Origin: Streptomyces globosus
GTDB lineage: Bacteria; Actinomycetota; Actinomycetes; Streptomycetales; Streptomycetaceae
Direction of reading: 5' to 3'
Assembly: GCF_003325375.1 (NCBI RefSeq)
Contig: NZ_CP030862.1
Location: 248,001-312,000, forward strand
DNA: 64,000 bases
Made by a program: the position numbers and the translations under genes
Shown: one piece after another, positions 1 to 8,147 of the stretch
Position numbering within the stretch: position 1 is the stretch's first letter
Layout of the letters: the number at the start of each line of letters is the position of its first letter
The notes under the pieces: model-generated
Database searches by the model: none
Told to the model about the DNA's origin: nothing
What the model saw: the letters and a program-made list of their open reading frames with translations, nothing else

Positions 1-2
1 GG

Positions 3-110
3 CGGACCTGGCACGCATACCCGCAGGAAGGCCAGTTGGTGGCCACCCGTACGAGGGTCGGGGTGCGCGCGGGTGCACCGGCCGGCGCGTTGGAGCCGGC
101 CGCGCCCTGA
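3..110 (+). CDS. DUF2617 family protein, C-terminal fragment
   Basis: The window opens inside an open frame whose last 35 codons end at TGA 108-110. The visible residues begin R-T-W-H-A-Y-P-Q and continue to L-V-A-T-R-T-R-V-G-V-R, then an Ala/Pro-rich tail. I recall this ending from the DUF2617 proteins that sit beside membrane spermidine-synthase genes in Streptomyces. The function is unknown. Only the C-terminus is present, so the family call rests on one short motif plus neighbourhood. Confidence 0.55.
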   Translation, partial: RTWHAYPQEGQLVATRTRVGVRAGAPAGALEPAAP

Positions 111-253
111 CAGCCGCCGGTGCGCCCCCGCCCCGGCGCCGCAGCCGCCCTCCGCTGCGCAAATCACCGCCGGGGCCGGGGGCGCAGGGTCTCGCGACCC
201 CGCTGCACCGGCCCGGCGCATTGCGCCAACCGGCTGAAACAGGCGGGTACTTG

Positions 254-267
254 CACCCATGTGGGTG
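254..267. promoter_or_regulatory. inverted repeat upstream of speE-like gene
   Basis: CACCCATGTGGGTG has perfect 6-base arms around a TG centre. It lies 25 bases upstream of the -10 hexamer TACGGT (292-297) of the next gene, so it overlaps the expected -35 zone. It could be an operator. No regulator can be named. Confidence 0.3.
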
Positions 268-304
268 ACTTGATGCCCGTGGGCGGTGACATACGGTTCG
301 CTGC

Positions 305-1945
305 ATGATCGACCGTTCCGTCCCCCGCCGGGTGCGCCCGGCTCCGGAGCCGCCGGCCGCGGCGGCGCCGGCGGCCGCCCTCCCCGTACGGCCCCGGACC
401 GGCCGACTCCTCGTCCTGGCCACCGTCTTCGTCTGCGCCGCCTGCGGCCTCGTCTACGAGCTGGAGCTGCTGGCCCTCGGCTCCTACCTCATCGGGGACT
501 CCGTCACCCAGACGTCCGTCGTGCTGTCCGTCATGGTCTTCGCCATGGGTGTCGGATCCCTGCTGGCGAAGCGGCTGCGGACCCGGCCCGCCGTCGGGTT
601 CGCCCTCATCGAGGCGGGCCTCGCCCTGCTCGGCGGGCTGTCTGCGATGGCGCTGTACGCGACCTTCGCCTGGCTGGGCGAGTCCCGGCCGGCGCTCGTC
701 GCGTTCTCCCTCCTGATCGGGGTGCTGATCGGCGCGGAGATCCCGCTGCTGATGGCCCTCATCCAGCGGATCCGCAGGCAGGACGCCGGGGGCGCCGTCG
801 CCGACCTGTTCGCCGCCGACTACGTGGGCGCCCTCGTCGGCGGCCTCGCCTTCCCCTTCCTGGTGCTGCCGGTGCTCGGCCAGCTCACCGGCGCCCTCCT
901 GACCGGCACCGTCAACGCCGTCGCCGGCGCAGCCCTGGTCCTGTGGCTCTTCCGCGGCGACCTCACCCCCCGCTGGCGCCGGCTCCTCCTCGCCGTGAAC
1001 GCCGCCGTCCTCGCCGTCCTCGGCGCCGCGACCGTCCTCGCCGACGACTTCGAGGAGGTCGCCCGCCGGGCCGTCTACGGCGGAGAGGTCCGCGTCGCCC
1101 GGCAGACCGGCATGCAGGAGCTCGTCATCACCGGCCCCGCCGGCGGCCCGCCGCGCTCCCTCGACCTGTTCCTGGACGGGCGCCTGCGGGTCAGCGGCTA
1201 CGACGAGCACCGCTACCACGAGGCGCTCGTCCACCCCGCCATGACCGGCCCGCACGAGCGGGTCCTCGTCCTCGGCGGCGGCGACGGCCTCGCCGCCCGC
1301 GAGGTGCTGCGCCACCCCGGCGTGGCCTCCGTGACCGTCGTCGACCTCGACCCCGGCGTGGTCCGCCTCGCCCGCACCGACCCGGTGCTGTCCGCACTGA
1401 ACGGCCGCGTCTACGAGGACCCGCGGACCGCCGTCGTCACGCAGGACGCGTTCCGCTGGCTGCGCGGCCCGGCGGCCGCCCTCCGCTTCGACGTCATCGT
1501 CTCCGACCTGCCGGACCCGGGCGTCACCCCCAGCACCAAGCTGTACTCGCAGGAGTTCTACGGGCTCGCCGCCCGCGCCCTGGCCCCCGGAGGCCGCCTC
1601 GCCGTGCACGCCGGCTCCCCCGCCGCCCGCCCCCGTACGTTCTGGACCGTCGACGCCACCCTCCGCGCGGCCGGCCTCGCCACCGCCCCCTACAGCGCCG
1701 GAGGCCGCCTCGCCGGGTTCGCCGGGCCCGACCGCAGCCCGCGGGCCGGCGACGCACCGCCGCAGGAGTGGGGCTTCGTCCTCGCGGGACGCGGGCCGGA
1801 CGCCCCCGAGCTGCGCGTCGACCAGGGCACGCCCGCGCTGCGCTCGCTGACCACCCGGTCCCTGCGCGACGCCGCCCGCGACACGGAGCGGACCCGGGTG
1901 GCGGGGCTGCCGCCGTCGACGCTCCCGCATCCGCGCTACTCCTGA
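305..1945 (+). CDS. membrane-anchored spermidine synthase-like protein
   Basis: The 546-residue protein has about seven hydrophobic segments within residues 35-260, followed by a Rossmann-fold aminopropyltransferase-type domain. The nucleotide-binding motif GGGDG is at 324-328, followed by VVDLDPG and VSDLPDP. Classical spermidine synthases lack the membrane half. Such fusions are common in actinobacteria and their substrate is not established, so polyamine synthesis is only a possibility. The start ATG lies 7 bases after TACGGT (292-297), suggesting a leaderless transcript. Upstream is the DUF2617 gene, a neighbour I recall for this family. Confidence 0.8.
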   Translation: MIDRSVPRRVRPAPEPPAAAAPAAALPVRPRTGRLLVLATVFVCAACGLVYELELLALGSYLIGDSVTQTSVVLSVMVFAMGVGSLLAKRLRTRPAVGFALIEAGLALLGGLSAMALYATFAWLGESRPALVAFSLLIGVLIGAEIPLLMALIQRIRRQDAGGAVADLFAADYVGALVGGLAFPFLVLPVLGQLTGALLTGTVNAVAGAALVLWLFRGDLTPRWRRLLLAVNAAVLAVLGAATVLADDFEEVARRAVYGGEVRVARQTGMQELVITGPAGGPPRSLDLFLDGRLRVSGYDEHRYHEALVHPAMTGPHERVLVLGGGDGLAAREVLRHPGVASVTVVDLDPGVVRLARTDPVLSALNGRVYEDPRTAVVTQDAFRWLRGPAAALRFDVIVSDLPDPGVTPSTKLYSQEFYGLAARALAPGGRLAVHAGSPAARPRTFWTVDATLRAAGLATAPYSAGGRLAGFAGPDRSPRAGDAPPQEWGFVLAGRGPDAPELRVDQGTPALRSLTTRSLRDAARDTERTRVAGLPPSTLPHPRYS

Positions 1946-2012
1946 CCGCTCCCGCGGATCGCGGTGCGCCGCGGGGGGCCCGCGGGCGGCCCGCGTCGGT
2001 AGGCTCGACTGC

Positions 2013-2960
2013 ATGGAGCATCAGGTCTTCCTCCCGGTACCGGCCGACCGCCTCCGCGCCGTGCTGCGCGACCCCGCCCGGGTGGCCCGCTGCGTGCCCG
2101 GCCTCCAGCAGGACGCCGACGCCGCGGCCGCGGAGGCGGCCCCGGGCCAGGTCGCCGGCCGGCTGAGACTGCGGGTCGGCGGGAACACCGTCACCTACCG
2201 CGGCCGCCTCTCCGTGGCCGCCCGGGGCGGCGACCGCTTCACCGTCGAGGGGGAGGGAGTCGAGATCCGGGGCAGCGGCACCGTCAAGCTGACCGTGGAC
2301 CTGCGGCTGGCCCCGGCCGGCGAGGGGAGCTCCCTGGAGTTCACCGCCGCGGGCGAGGCGGGCGGGCGGGCCGCCGGGTTCGCACCGGACGCCGTCGAGG
2401 CCGCCGTCCGCAGGCTGCTGGACAAGGCCGCAGCCCAGCTCGCCGTCCAGGCCGGAGCACCGCACGCGCCGGACGCCCCGGACGGCCCGGACGCGGGCAC
2501 CGCCGGCACGGCCGACACCGGGGACACCGCCGGGGAGGGCGCCCCGGACACCGAAGCCGGGGACACCGAAGCCGGGGACACCGAAGCCGGGGACACCGAA
2601 GCCGGGGACACCCCGTCGGTGTACGACACCGAGGTGCCGCCCTCCTCCCTCGACCCCTTCCTCGACGGCGACTTCGAGGACCTCGGCGGCGTATCCGACT
2701 TCGGCGAACTCGACCGCATGCGCGACACCGACGCGTACGGCGCCGCCCAGCCCCCCGCCGAGGCCGCCCACGCCCGCCGCACGATGATCGGCCGCAGCGC
2801 CGAGGAGGTCGACCACGCGCCCCCGCGCGGCCGCTACGCCCCCGTCCCCGCACCGGCGTCCGCCGCCGCGGGGGCCGGCCTGCGCTGGATCGCCCCGGCC
2901 GCCGCGTTCGCCCTCGCCTCGGCGGTCGTCATCGGCCGCGCCCTGCGCCGCCGCCGCTGA
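2013..2960 (+). CDS. SRPBCC (CoxG-like) protein with acidic linker and C-terminal membrane anchor
   Basis: Residues 1-150 resemble the START/polyketide-cyclase fold of carbon-monoxide dehydrogenase subunit G (start MEHQVFLPVPADRL, then VPGLQQD and VEGEGVEIRGSGTVKLTVDL). A disordered, Asp/Glu/Thr-rich stretch (about 155-280) follows and includes tandem DTEAG units. The protein ends with one membrane segment (about 290-310) and an Arg-rich tail, so the ligand-binding domain is probably tethered at the inner face of the membrane. The ligand is unknown. No CO dehydrogenase genes are nearby. ATG lies 7 bases after TAGGCT (2000-2005). Confidence 0.7.
   Translation: MEHQVFLPVPADRLRAVLRDPARVARCVPGLQQDADAAAAEAAPGQVAGRLRLRVGGNTVTYRGRLSVAARGGDRFTVEGEGVEIRGSGTVKLTVDLRLAPAGEGSSLEFTAAGEAGGRAAGFAPDAVEAAVRRLLDKAAAQLAVQAGAPHAPDAPDGPDAGTAGTADTGDTAGEGAPDTEAGDTEAGDTEAGDTEAGDTPSVYDTEVPPSSLDPFLDGDFEDLGGVSDFGELDRMRDTDAYGAAQPPAEAAHARRTMIGRSAEEVDHAPPRGRYAPVPAPASAAAGAGLRWIAPAAAFALASAVVIGRALRRRR
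2547..2612 (+). repeat. 15-bp tandem repeat encoding DTEAG
   Basis: Four exact copies of GACACCGAAGCCGGG plus a partial fifth, in frame within the SRPBCC gene. Such exact repeats change copy number easily, so the linker length may vary between strains. Confidence 0.9.
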
Positions 2961-3091
2961 GCTCCCACCGGCAGGACCGTCGGCCCGCGCACGCACATCC
3001 GGCACAGGCCACGGACCTCCGCCCGGCGGTGCACCGCACCGTACGCCTCGGCCCGGCAAACCTTCCCGGTCACAGCACTAGGCTCGGCCGC

Positions 3092-3892
3092 ATGAGTACG
3101 CAACTGTCGGCCGGCGGCGTGGAAGTGACCGTCGACCAGGAGAACGGCTGCCGGATCAGCAGCCTGCGCATCGACGGGACGGAGCTGCTGCGCCAGGGCG
3201 CGCACTACGGCTGCTTCCCGATGGTGCCGTGGTGCGGGCGCACCGCGTACGGCGAGTTCCGCGACGGCGCCGCCGTGCACAAGCTGCCCGTCAACCAGCC
3301 GCCGCACGCCATCCACGGCTTCGGCCGCGACGCCGCCTGGCGCCCGGCGCCCGCCGCGGTGACCGCGACCGACGCCGCGTTCACGTACGACCTCGCCGAC
3401 CCGTGGCCCTACCCGGGCCGTGTCACCCAGACCGTCAGCCTCGACCCGGGCGGCAGCTCCCTGACGCTCGCCATGGGCGTGGAGACGTACGGCGACTCCT
3501 TCCCCGCCCAGGCCGGCTGGCACCCCTGGTTCCTGCGCAACCTCGGCGCCGGCGGCGAGGACGTCCGCCTGGACTTCGACCCCGTCTGGCAGGAGGAGCG
3601 CGGCCCCGACCACCTCCCCACCGGCCGCCGCACCGACCCGCAGCCCGGCCCGTGGGACGACTGCTTCGGCATGCCCTACGGCGTCGAGGCGGTGCTGACC
3701 TGGCCCGGCGAGCTGGAGCTGAAGGTGACCAGCCGCGCCGAGTGGGTCGTCGTCTACGACGAGCAGCCGGAGGCCGTCTGCGTGGAGCCGCAGTCCGGGC
3801 CGCCGAACGGCCTGAACACGCTGCCGCGCCTGGTGACGCCGGTGGACCCGCTGGAGGTCTCCATGACCTGGGCCTGGCGCCGTCTGTCGTAG
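3092..3892 (+). CDS. aldose 1-epimerase family protein
   Basis: The 266-residue protein has the galactose-mutarotase superfamily layout: MVPWCGRTAYG near 45-55, a conserved HAIHGFGR histidine stretch, GWHPWFLRN in the middle and CVEPQSGPPNGLN near the end. It probably interconverts anomers of a free or phosphorylated sugar; the substrate is not readable. An in-frame start 63 bases upstream exists, but TAGGCT (3079-3084) ends 7 bases before ATG 3092, so I choose this start and a leaderless mRNA. It lies just upstream of pyrE, which has its own promoter. Confidence 0.8.
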   Translation: MSTQLSAGGVEVTVDQENGCRISSLRIDGTELLRQGAHYGCFPMVPWCGRTAYGEFRDGAAVHKLPVNQPPHAIHGFGRDAAWRPAPAAVTATDAAFTYDLADPWPYPGRVTQTVSLDPGGSSLTLAMGVETYGDSFPAQAGWHPWFLRNLGAGGEDVRLDFDPVWQEERGPDHLPTGRRTDPQPGPWDDCFGMPYGVEAVLTWPGELELKVTSRAEWVVVYDEQPEAVCVEPQSGPPNGLNTLPRLVTPVDPLEVSMTWAWRRLS

Positions 3893-3923
3893 CGCCCGCG
3901 CGCACGCAACTAAGCTCGGGGCC

Positions 3924-4463
3924 ATGAGTGACGTACGCGATGCGCTTCTGCAGCAGATCAAGGACAAGGCCGTCGTGCACGGCAAGGTGACCCTCTCCTC
4001 CGGCAAGGAGGCCGACTACTACATCGACCTCCGCCGGATCACCCTCGACGGCGAGGCGGCCCCCATGGTCGGCCAGGTCATGCTCGACCTGACCGCCGAG
4101 CTCGACTACGACTGCGTCGGCGGCCTGACCCTGGGCGCCGACCCGGTCGCGACGTCGATGCTGCACGCCTCCGCCGCCCGCGGCGGCCGCCTCGACGCGT
4201 TCGTCGTCCGCAAGGCGCAGAAGGCGCACGGCATGCAGCGCCGCATCGAGGGCACCGACGTCAAGGGCAAGCGCTGCCTCGTCGTCGAGGACACCTCCAC
4301 CACCGGCGGCTCCCCGCTGACCGCGGTCGAGGCCGTCCGGGAGGCCGGCGGCGAGGTCGTCGCCGTCGCCACCATCGTGGACCGCGGCGCCGCCGACGCG
4401 ATCGCCGCCGCGGGCCTGCCGTACCTGACCGGCTACCGCCTCGGGGACCTCGGCCTGGCCTGA
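3924..4463 (+). CDS. pyrE: orotate phosphoribosyltransferase
   Basis: PyrE converts orotate and PRPP to orotidine 5'-phosphate in pyrimidine synthesis. The 179-residue protein carries the PRPP-binding loop VVEDTSTTGG at residues 120-129, and an earlier KEADYYIDLR segment typical of the family. It stands apart from any other pyr gene here. TAAGCT (3911-3916) ends 7 bases before ATG, indicating a leaderless mRNA. A strong hairpin follows the stop codon. Confidence 0.93.
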   Translation: MSDVRDALLQQIKDKAVVHGKVTLSSGKEADYYIDLRRITLDGEAAPMVGQVMLDLTAELDYDCVGGLTLGADPVATSMLHASAARGGRLDAFVVRKAQKAHGMQRRIEGTDVKGKRCLVVEDTSTTGGSPLTAVEAVREAGGEVVAVATIVDRGAADAIAAAGLPYLTGYRLGDLGLA

Positions 4464-4495
4464 GCGCGCGGCCCCGAGGGGCGCCCGCGACGGGG

Positions 4496-4522
4496 ACCGG
4501 CCGCGGCGCATCCGCGGCCGGT
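4496..4522. terminator. hairpin downstream of pyrE
   Basis: Perfect 11-bp arms ACCGGCCGCGG / CCGCGGCCGGT with a CGCAT loop, 33 bases after the pyrE stop, followed by CTTGC rather than a long T-run. It is a typical GC-rich actinobacterial terminator. Confidence 0.75.
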
Positions 4523-4573
4523 CTTGCATGCCGGACCGCCCACCGGCTTCCCCGGAGCCCGGCCGGCCGCCGC

Positions 4574-4627
4574 GAAACCCGCTCTGAGCTGCGGGTTTCT
4601 CACCCGGTGGCCTGATTTCCGGAAATC
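4574..4627. promoter_or_regulatory. two inverted repeats in the fba upstream region
   Basis: GAAACCCGC / GCGGGTTTC (4574-4582 and 4591-4599) are perfect 9-bp arms with an 8-base spacer. Fifteen bases later lies the perfect 14-bp palindrome GATTTCCGGAAATC (4614-4627). Both precede fba by 120-170 bases. The first could also be a weak second terminator for pyrE. The second looks more like a protein-binding site. No regulator is evident. Confidence 0.4.
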
Positions 4628-4746
4628 GCAGCGGCCGGCGCGGGTCGAGTGACACGCGGAGCGTGGAAAGATAGGCGCGACGGTTACGTCGCCCCCAGGT
4701 CAGGGTCAGCAATCGCACACTCCCCGCACAACAGAGGAGCGGACAG

Positions 4747-5769
4747 ATGCCCATCGCAACCCCCGAGGTCTACAACGAGATGCTCGACCGGGCGAAGGCA
4801 GGCAAGTTCGCCTACCCGGCCATCAACGTGACCTCGAGCCAGACCCTGCACGCTGCCCTGCGCGGCTTCGCGGAGGCCGAGAGCGACGGCATCATCCAGA
4901 TCTCCACCGGCGGTGCGGAGTTCCTGGGTGGCCAGCACAGCAAGGACATGGTCACGGGCGCGGTCGCCCTGGCCGAGTTCGCGCACATCGTCGCGGCGAA
5001 GTACGACGTCAACATCGCGCTGCACACCGACCACTGCCCGAAGGACAAGCTGGACGGGTACGTCCGCCCGCTGATCGCCGTCTCCGAGGAGCGCGTCAAG
5101 GCCGGCCGCAACCCGCTCTTCCAGTCCCACATGTGGGACGGCTCCGCCGAGACCCTGGCCGACAACCTGGCCATCGCGCAGGAGCTGCTGCCCCGCGCCG
5201 CCGCCGCCAAGATCATCCTTGAGGTCGAGATCACCCCGACCGGCGGCGAGGAGGACGGCGTCACCCACGAGATCAACGACGAGCTGTACACCACCGTCGA
5301 CGACGCGATCCGCACCGCCGAGGCCCTCGGCCTGGGCGAGAAGGGCCGCTACCTGCTGGCCGCCTCCTTCGGCAACGTGCACGGCGTGTACAAGCCGGGC
5401 AACGTCGTCCTGCGCCCGGAGCTGCTGAAGGACCTCCAGCAGGGCGTCGGCGAGAAGTACGGCAAGACCAGCCCGTTCGACTTCGTCTTCCACGGCGGCT
5501 CCGGCTCCACGGAGGAGGAGATCGCCACCGCGCTGGAGAACGGCGTCGTGAAGATGAACCTCGACACCGACACCCAGTACGCGTTCACCCGCCCGGTCGC
5601 CGACCACATGTTCAAGAACTACGACGGCGTCCTGAAGGTCGACGGCGAGGTCGGCAGGAAGTCCACCTACGACCCGCGGACCTGGGGCAAGCTGGCCGAG
5701 GCGAGCATGGCCAAGCGCGTCCTGCAGGCCTGCGCCGACCTGCGCTCCACGGGCACCCGCCTGAAGTAG
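4747..5769 (+). CDS. fba: class II fructose-bisphosphate aldolase
   Basis: This is the zinc-dependent aldolase of glycolysis and gluconeogenesis that cleaves fructose 1,6-bisphosphate to dihydroxyacetone phosphate and glyceraldehyde 3-phosphate. The 340-residue length is normal for the long class II type. HTDHC at residues 93-97 holds a zinc-ligand histidine, VFHGGSGSTEEE is the phosphate-binding loop and NLDTDTQYAF follows. AGAGGAG lies a good distance before ATG. The gene is monocistronic between two hairpins, with an unusually long upstream region holding two inverted repeats. Confidence 0.95.
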   Translation: MPIATPEVYNEMLDRAKAGKFAYPAINVTSSQTLHAALRGFAEAESDGIIQISTGGAEFLGGQHSKDMVTGAVALAEFAHIVAAKYDVNIALHTDHCPKDKLDGYVRPLIAVSEERVKAGRNPLFQSHMWDGSAETLADNLAIAQELLPRAAAAKIILEVEITPTGGEEDGVTHEINDELYTTVDDAIRTAEALGLGEKGRYLLAASFGNVHGVYKPGNVVLRPELLKDLQQGVGEKYGKTSPFDFVFHGGSGSTEEEIATALENGVVKMNLDTDTQYAFTRPVADHMFKNYDGVLKVDGEVGRKSTYDPRTWGKLAEASMAKRVLQACADLRSTGTRLK

Positions 5770-5813
5770 CGGCCGGCCGGCGCCCTGACCGGCCCGGACA
5801 CACGCACGGAGAA

Positions 5814-5855
5814 GGGGCCCGGTGCTCCCGCCGCTCGGCGGGGGCGCCGGGCCCC
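5814..5855. terminator. bidirectional terminator between fba and IS701-like gene
   Basis: Outer arms GGGGCCCGG / CCGGGCCCC and inner arms CCCGCC / GGCGGG form a long hairpin in the 93-base gap between two convergent genes, so it can serve both. Confidence 0.8.
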
Positions 5856-5862
5856 GCCGCGT

Positions 5863-7299
5863 TCAGAGGGCCGCGAGCGCGGGCCGGCGTACCGCGGCGG
5901 TGTGCCGGCCCCGCGCGGCGGCGAGCGCGCCCGCGCGGGCCGCCACCGGAACCGCGACCGGAACCGGAGCGGCGTCGGTTGTACCGGCCGTACGGGGGAC
6001 GGCGACCGGGACGGAGCCGGGGGCTCCGGCCGCCGGCGCGGCCAGGCAGAGCGCCGCGTGCGCCACGGACGCCAGCGTCACGTGCCGGTGCCAGCCGGGC
6101 AGCGACCGGCCGGAGAAGTCGCGCAGGCCCACCCGCTGCACGCTCGCCGCGGACGCGGCCGACACCCGCAGCGCCGTCTTCGTCATCCGCACCAGCGCAG
6201 CCGGGTCGGTGCGCACCATGTCCGTCACCCACAGCTGCGTCGGCAGCCGGCGCGCCGCCTCCCACTCGCCGAACAGCAGCACCTCGCGCCGCCGGCCCTG
6301 CGCCGGGTCGGGGACCATCACCCGTACGGCCGCCACCAGCGACGTCCGCCGCGCGCCCGGCACCTCCGGGTCGGGCCACTCCACCGGCATCCGCAGCCCC
6401 CGCACGTTCTGCAGGACGTCCCGCGCGGCCATCGTGCCCGCGCCGAACCCCGGCACCCGCGGGTCGGTCACCAGCAGCCGCGCCTCCGCACCGATCCGGG
6501 CGACCACCGGCACCCGCGCCTCGGCGAAGCGGTGCAGCGTCGACCGCGTCGCGATGTCCCGCACGTCCAGGACGACCGGCCGGACCGGCAGCCGCGCCTC
6601 GCGCACCGCGTTCAGCACGCCGCTGACCGCGCAGCCCGCGTACGACTCCTCCTCGCCGGTGCCGCACTCCTGCACCGAGTCCTGCGAGGGCGCCGGCGCC
6701 GACTCCTCGTCGAGGAAGAGCCGCCACCCCACCGGCGTCACCACCGGCGCGGAGGTGTACCAGAGCCCGAACGCCTGCTGCCCGCGGAACATCTGGCCCC
6801 GGTGCGGGTCGAAGCGGTGCCCGGCGCCCACCGAGTGCTCGCCGCCCTTGGGGATGGCCATCGGCTGCGCCACCCAGGCGGTCAGCGGCGCCGTCCGCCC
6901 CAGGTACTCGGCCAGCGCGGTCCGGATCGGCTGCCAGTCCCACGTCGAGGCGGCGATGAAGTGGTGCAGGCTCTGCTCCGCGGCCGCGGCGCCGGCGCCG
7001 CCGGCCGCGCCCGCCCGGTCTAGCTGGAGGGCGATGTTGCGGATCGACTTGCGGCCCTCGGCGGTGAGCAGCCCCTGCACGTACTGGCGGCCGCGCTCCC
7101 GCTGGTCCTTGCGGCGCAGGGAGGCGAACACCGCGGAGCACAGTTCCTCGACGGCCCCGTCCGCGCACGCCGCGCCGTTCGCGCCGGCCGCTGCTGCTGT
7201 GGCGGCGGCGGCCGCGCGGGTGCCGGCGGGCCGGCTGCCGGAGGCGGTGAGGGCGGCGGCGGTGCGGTCGGCGGTGCGGGTGCTGGTGGCGGCGTTCAC
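5863..7299 (-). CDS. IS701-family transposase-derived chromosomal protein
   Basis: The middle of this 478-residue protein follows the IS701 transposase pattern: RGRQYVQGLLTAEGRKSI, then STWDWQPIR, then AIPKGGEHSVG and RGQQAFGLWYTS. In active IS701 enzymes the segment before the PK(K/H)G motif holds the first catalytic aspartate (VDD or VVD). Here it reads AWVAQP, so that aspartate is absent. A later VVLDVRD could be the second acidic position. The N-terminus (about 50 residues) and C-terminus are Ala/Arg-rich. The GTG start follows GAAGGGGAACTC; a longer frame exists but lacks this signal. I see no terminal inverted repeats or target duplication, so this is probably a domesticated gene of unknown function. 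Confidence 0.7.
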   Translation of the reverse strand: MNAATSTRTADRTAAALTASGSRPAGTRAAAAATAAAAGANGAACADGAVEELCSAVFASLRRKDQRERGRQYVQGLLTAEGRKSIRNIALQLDRAGAAGGAGAAAAEQSLHHFIAASTWDWQPIRTALAEYLGRTAPLTAWVAQPMAIPKGGEHSVGAGHRFDPHRGQMFRGQQAFGLWYTSAPVVTPVGWRLFLDEESAPAPSQDSVQECGTGEEESYAGCAVSGVLNAVREARLPVRPVVLDVRDIATRSTLHRFAEARVPVVARIGAEARLLVTDPRVPGFGAGTMAARDVLQNVRGLRMPVEWPDPEVPGARRTSLVAAVRVMVPDPAQGRRREVLLFGEWEAARRLPTQLWVTDMVRTDPAALVRMTKTALRVSAASAASVQRVGLRDFSGRSLPGWHRHVTLASVAHAALCLAAPAAGAPGSVPVAVPRTAGTTDAAPVPVAVPVAARAGALAAARGRHTAAVRRPALAAL

Positions 7300-7522
7300 G
7301 AGTTCCCCTTCGTCGATGGCCCCCCTACCGTCCGCCGCGGCCCCCCGCCGCGGGGAGGTGCGCCGGGCACACGGCTCGGCCGCCGGATGGTGGGGCGCCC
7401 ACCACCCCCCGCCGGAGGCTGCGGCGGCGGTGGGCCCGCCACCGCCGGGCGCGCGGCGGGCGCGGCGCCGGGGTGCCGCATGCCGGGCAGCGCGCCGGGG
7501 AAGGCCGCCGTACGGGACGCGG
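7300..7522. other. intergenic region upstream of IS701-like gene
   Basis: About 220 GC-rich bases with no credible gene. The promoter of the leftward gene must lie here, but no clear -10/-35 pair stands out. Confidence 0.5.
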
Positions 7523-7542
7523 ATGCCCCAGACTTGGGGCAT
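7523..7542. promoter_or_regulatory. palindrome overlapping -10 and start codon of DUF3151 gene
   Basis: ATGCCCCAGACTTGGGGCAT is a perfect inverted repeat with 8-bp arms and a GACT centre. It covers the presumed -10 hexamer CAGACT (7529-7534) and the AT of the start codon. A protein bound here would block initiation. Confidence 0.4.
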
Positions 7543-7954
7543 GTCCATTCACCAGAACCTGCTCGGGGGCCCCGCCCCCACCCACCTCCCCGACGAGCCG
7601 GGCCGCGAGGCCATCGCCGCGGGCACGCCCGCCGTCGAGGTGGCCGCCGCGCACCCGACGTCCTCGCTCGCCTGGGCGGTCCTGTCCGACGAGGCGTTCG
7701 CCGCGGGCCGCAGCGTCGAGGCGTACGCGTACGCGCGCACCGGCTACCACCGCGGGCTCGACGCGCTGCGCCGCGCCGGCTGGAAGGGCCACGGCCCGGT
7801 GCCATGGGAGCACGAGCCGAACCGCGGCTTCCTGCGCGCCCTGCACGCCCTCGCCCGCGCGGCCGGGGCCATCGGCGAGAAGGACGAGTACGAGCGCTGC
7901 ACGACCTTCCTGCGCGACTCCTCGGAGACGGCAGCGGAGGTCCTGGGCGCCTGA
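7541..7954 (+). CDS. DUF3151 family protein
   Basis: The 137-residue soluble protein has the features I remember for DUF3151: start MSIHQNLLGGPAPT, central SSLAWAVLSDEAF, YAYARTGYHRGLDALRRAGW and C-terminal EKDEYERCTTFL. The mostly helical pattern is vaguely TPR-like. The function is unknown. ATG lies 6 bases after CAGACT, inside a 20-bp palindrome, so the mRNA is probably leaderless. A strong hairpin follows the stop and isolates it from kynA. Confidence 0.8.
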   Translation: MSIHQNLLGGPAPTHLPDEPGREAIAAGTPAVEVAAAHPTSSLAWAVLSDEAFAAGRSVEAYAYARTGYHRGLDALRRAGWKGHGPVPWEHEPNRGFLRALHALARAAGAIGEKDEYERCTTFLRDSSETAAEVLGA

Positions 7955-7962
7955 CCGGGGCG

Positions 7963-7990
7963 CCGCGGGCGCCCGGCGCGGCGCCCGCGG
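7963..7990. terminator. hairpin after DUF3151 gene
   Basis: Perfect 11-bp arms CCGCGGGCGCC / GGCGCCCGCGG with a CGGCGC loop, 9 bases after the stop codon. Confidence 0.75.
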
Positions 7991-8013
7991 AACCCGCCGG
8001 TGTGTGAAATGTG

Positions 8014-8067
8014 TGTGTGACGACCGTCACGCACCATTGGAGCACCCGGGGGGAGCGGTTTTATGAT
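8014..8067 (+). promoter_or_regulatory. kynA promoter with Crp-type site
   Basis: TGTGTGACGACCGTCACGCA (8014-8033) is a near-perfect palindrome. Its core GTGACGACCGTCAC (8017-8030) fits GTG-N6-GNCAC, the motif I recall for Streptomyces Crp. TTGGAG at 8037-8042 and TATGAT at 8062-8067 (19-base spacing) form the likely promoter. The site lies directly upstream of the -35, the usual place for a Crp-family activator. Confidence 0.55.
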
Positions 8068-8147
8068 GCGCACAGGGGACCGGGGCTCCACACACCCTTT
8101 CGGAAGGAGCGGACCGCTACCCGGAAGCACGTGTCGAGGAGACAGCG

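Noticed and set aside
5612..7168. Long minus-strand frame overlapping fba and the IS701-like gene
   Set aside because: It is very Arg/Gly/Ala-rich with no recognisable motif, and it overlaps genes with clear family sequence in other frames.
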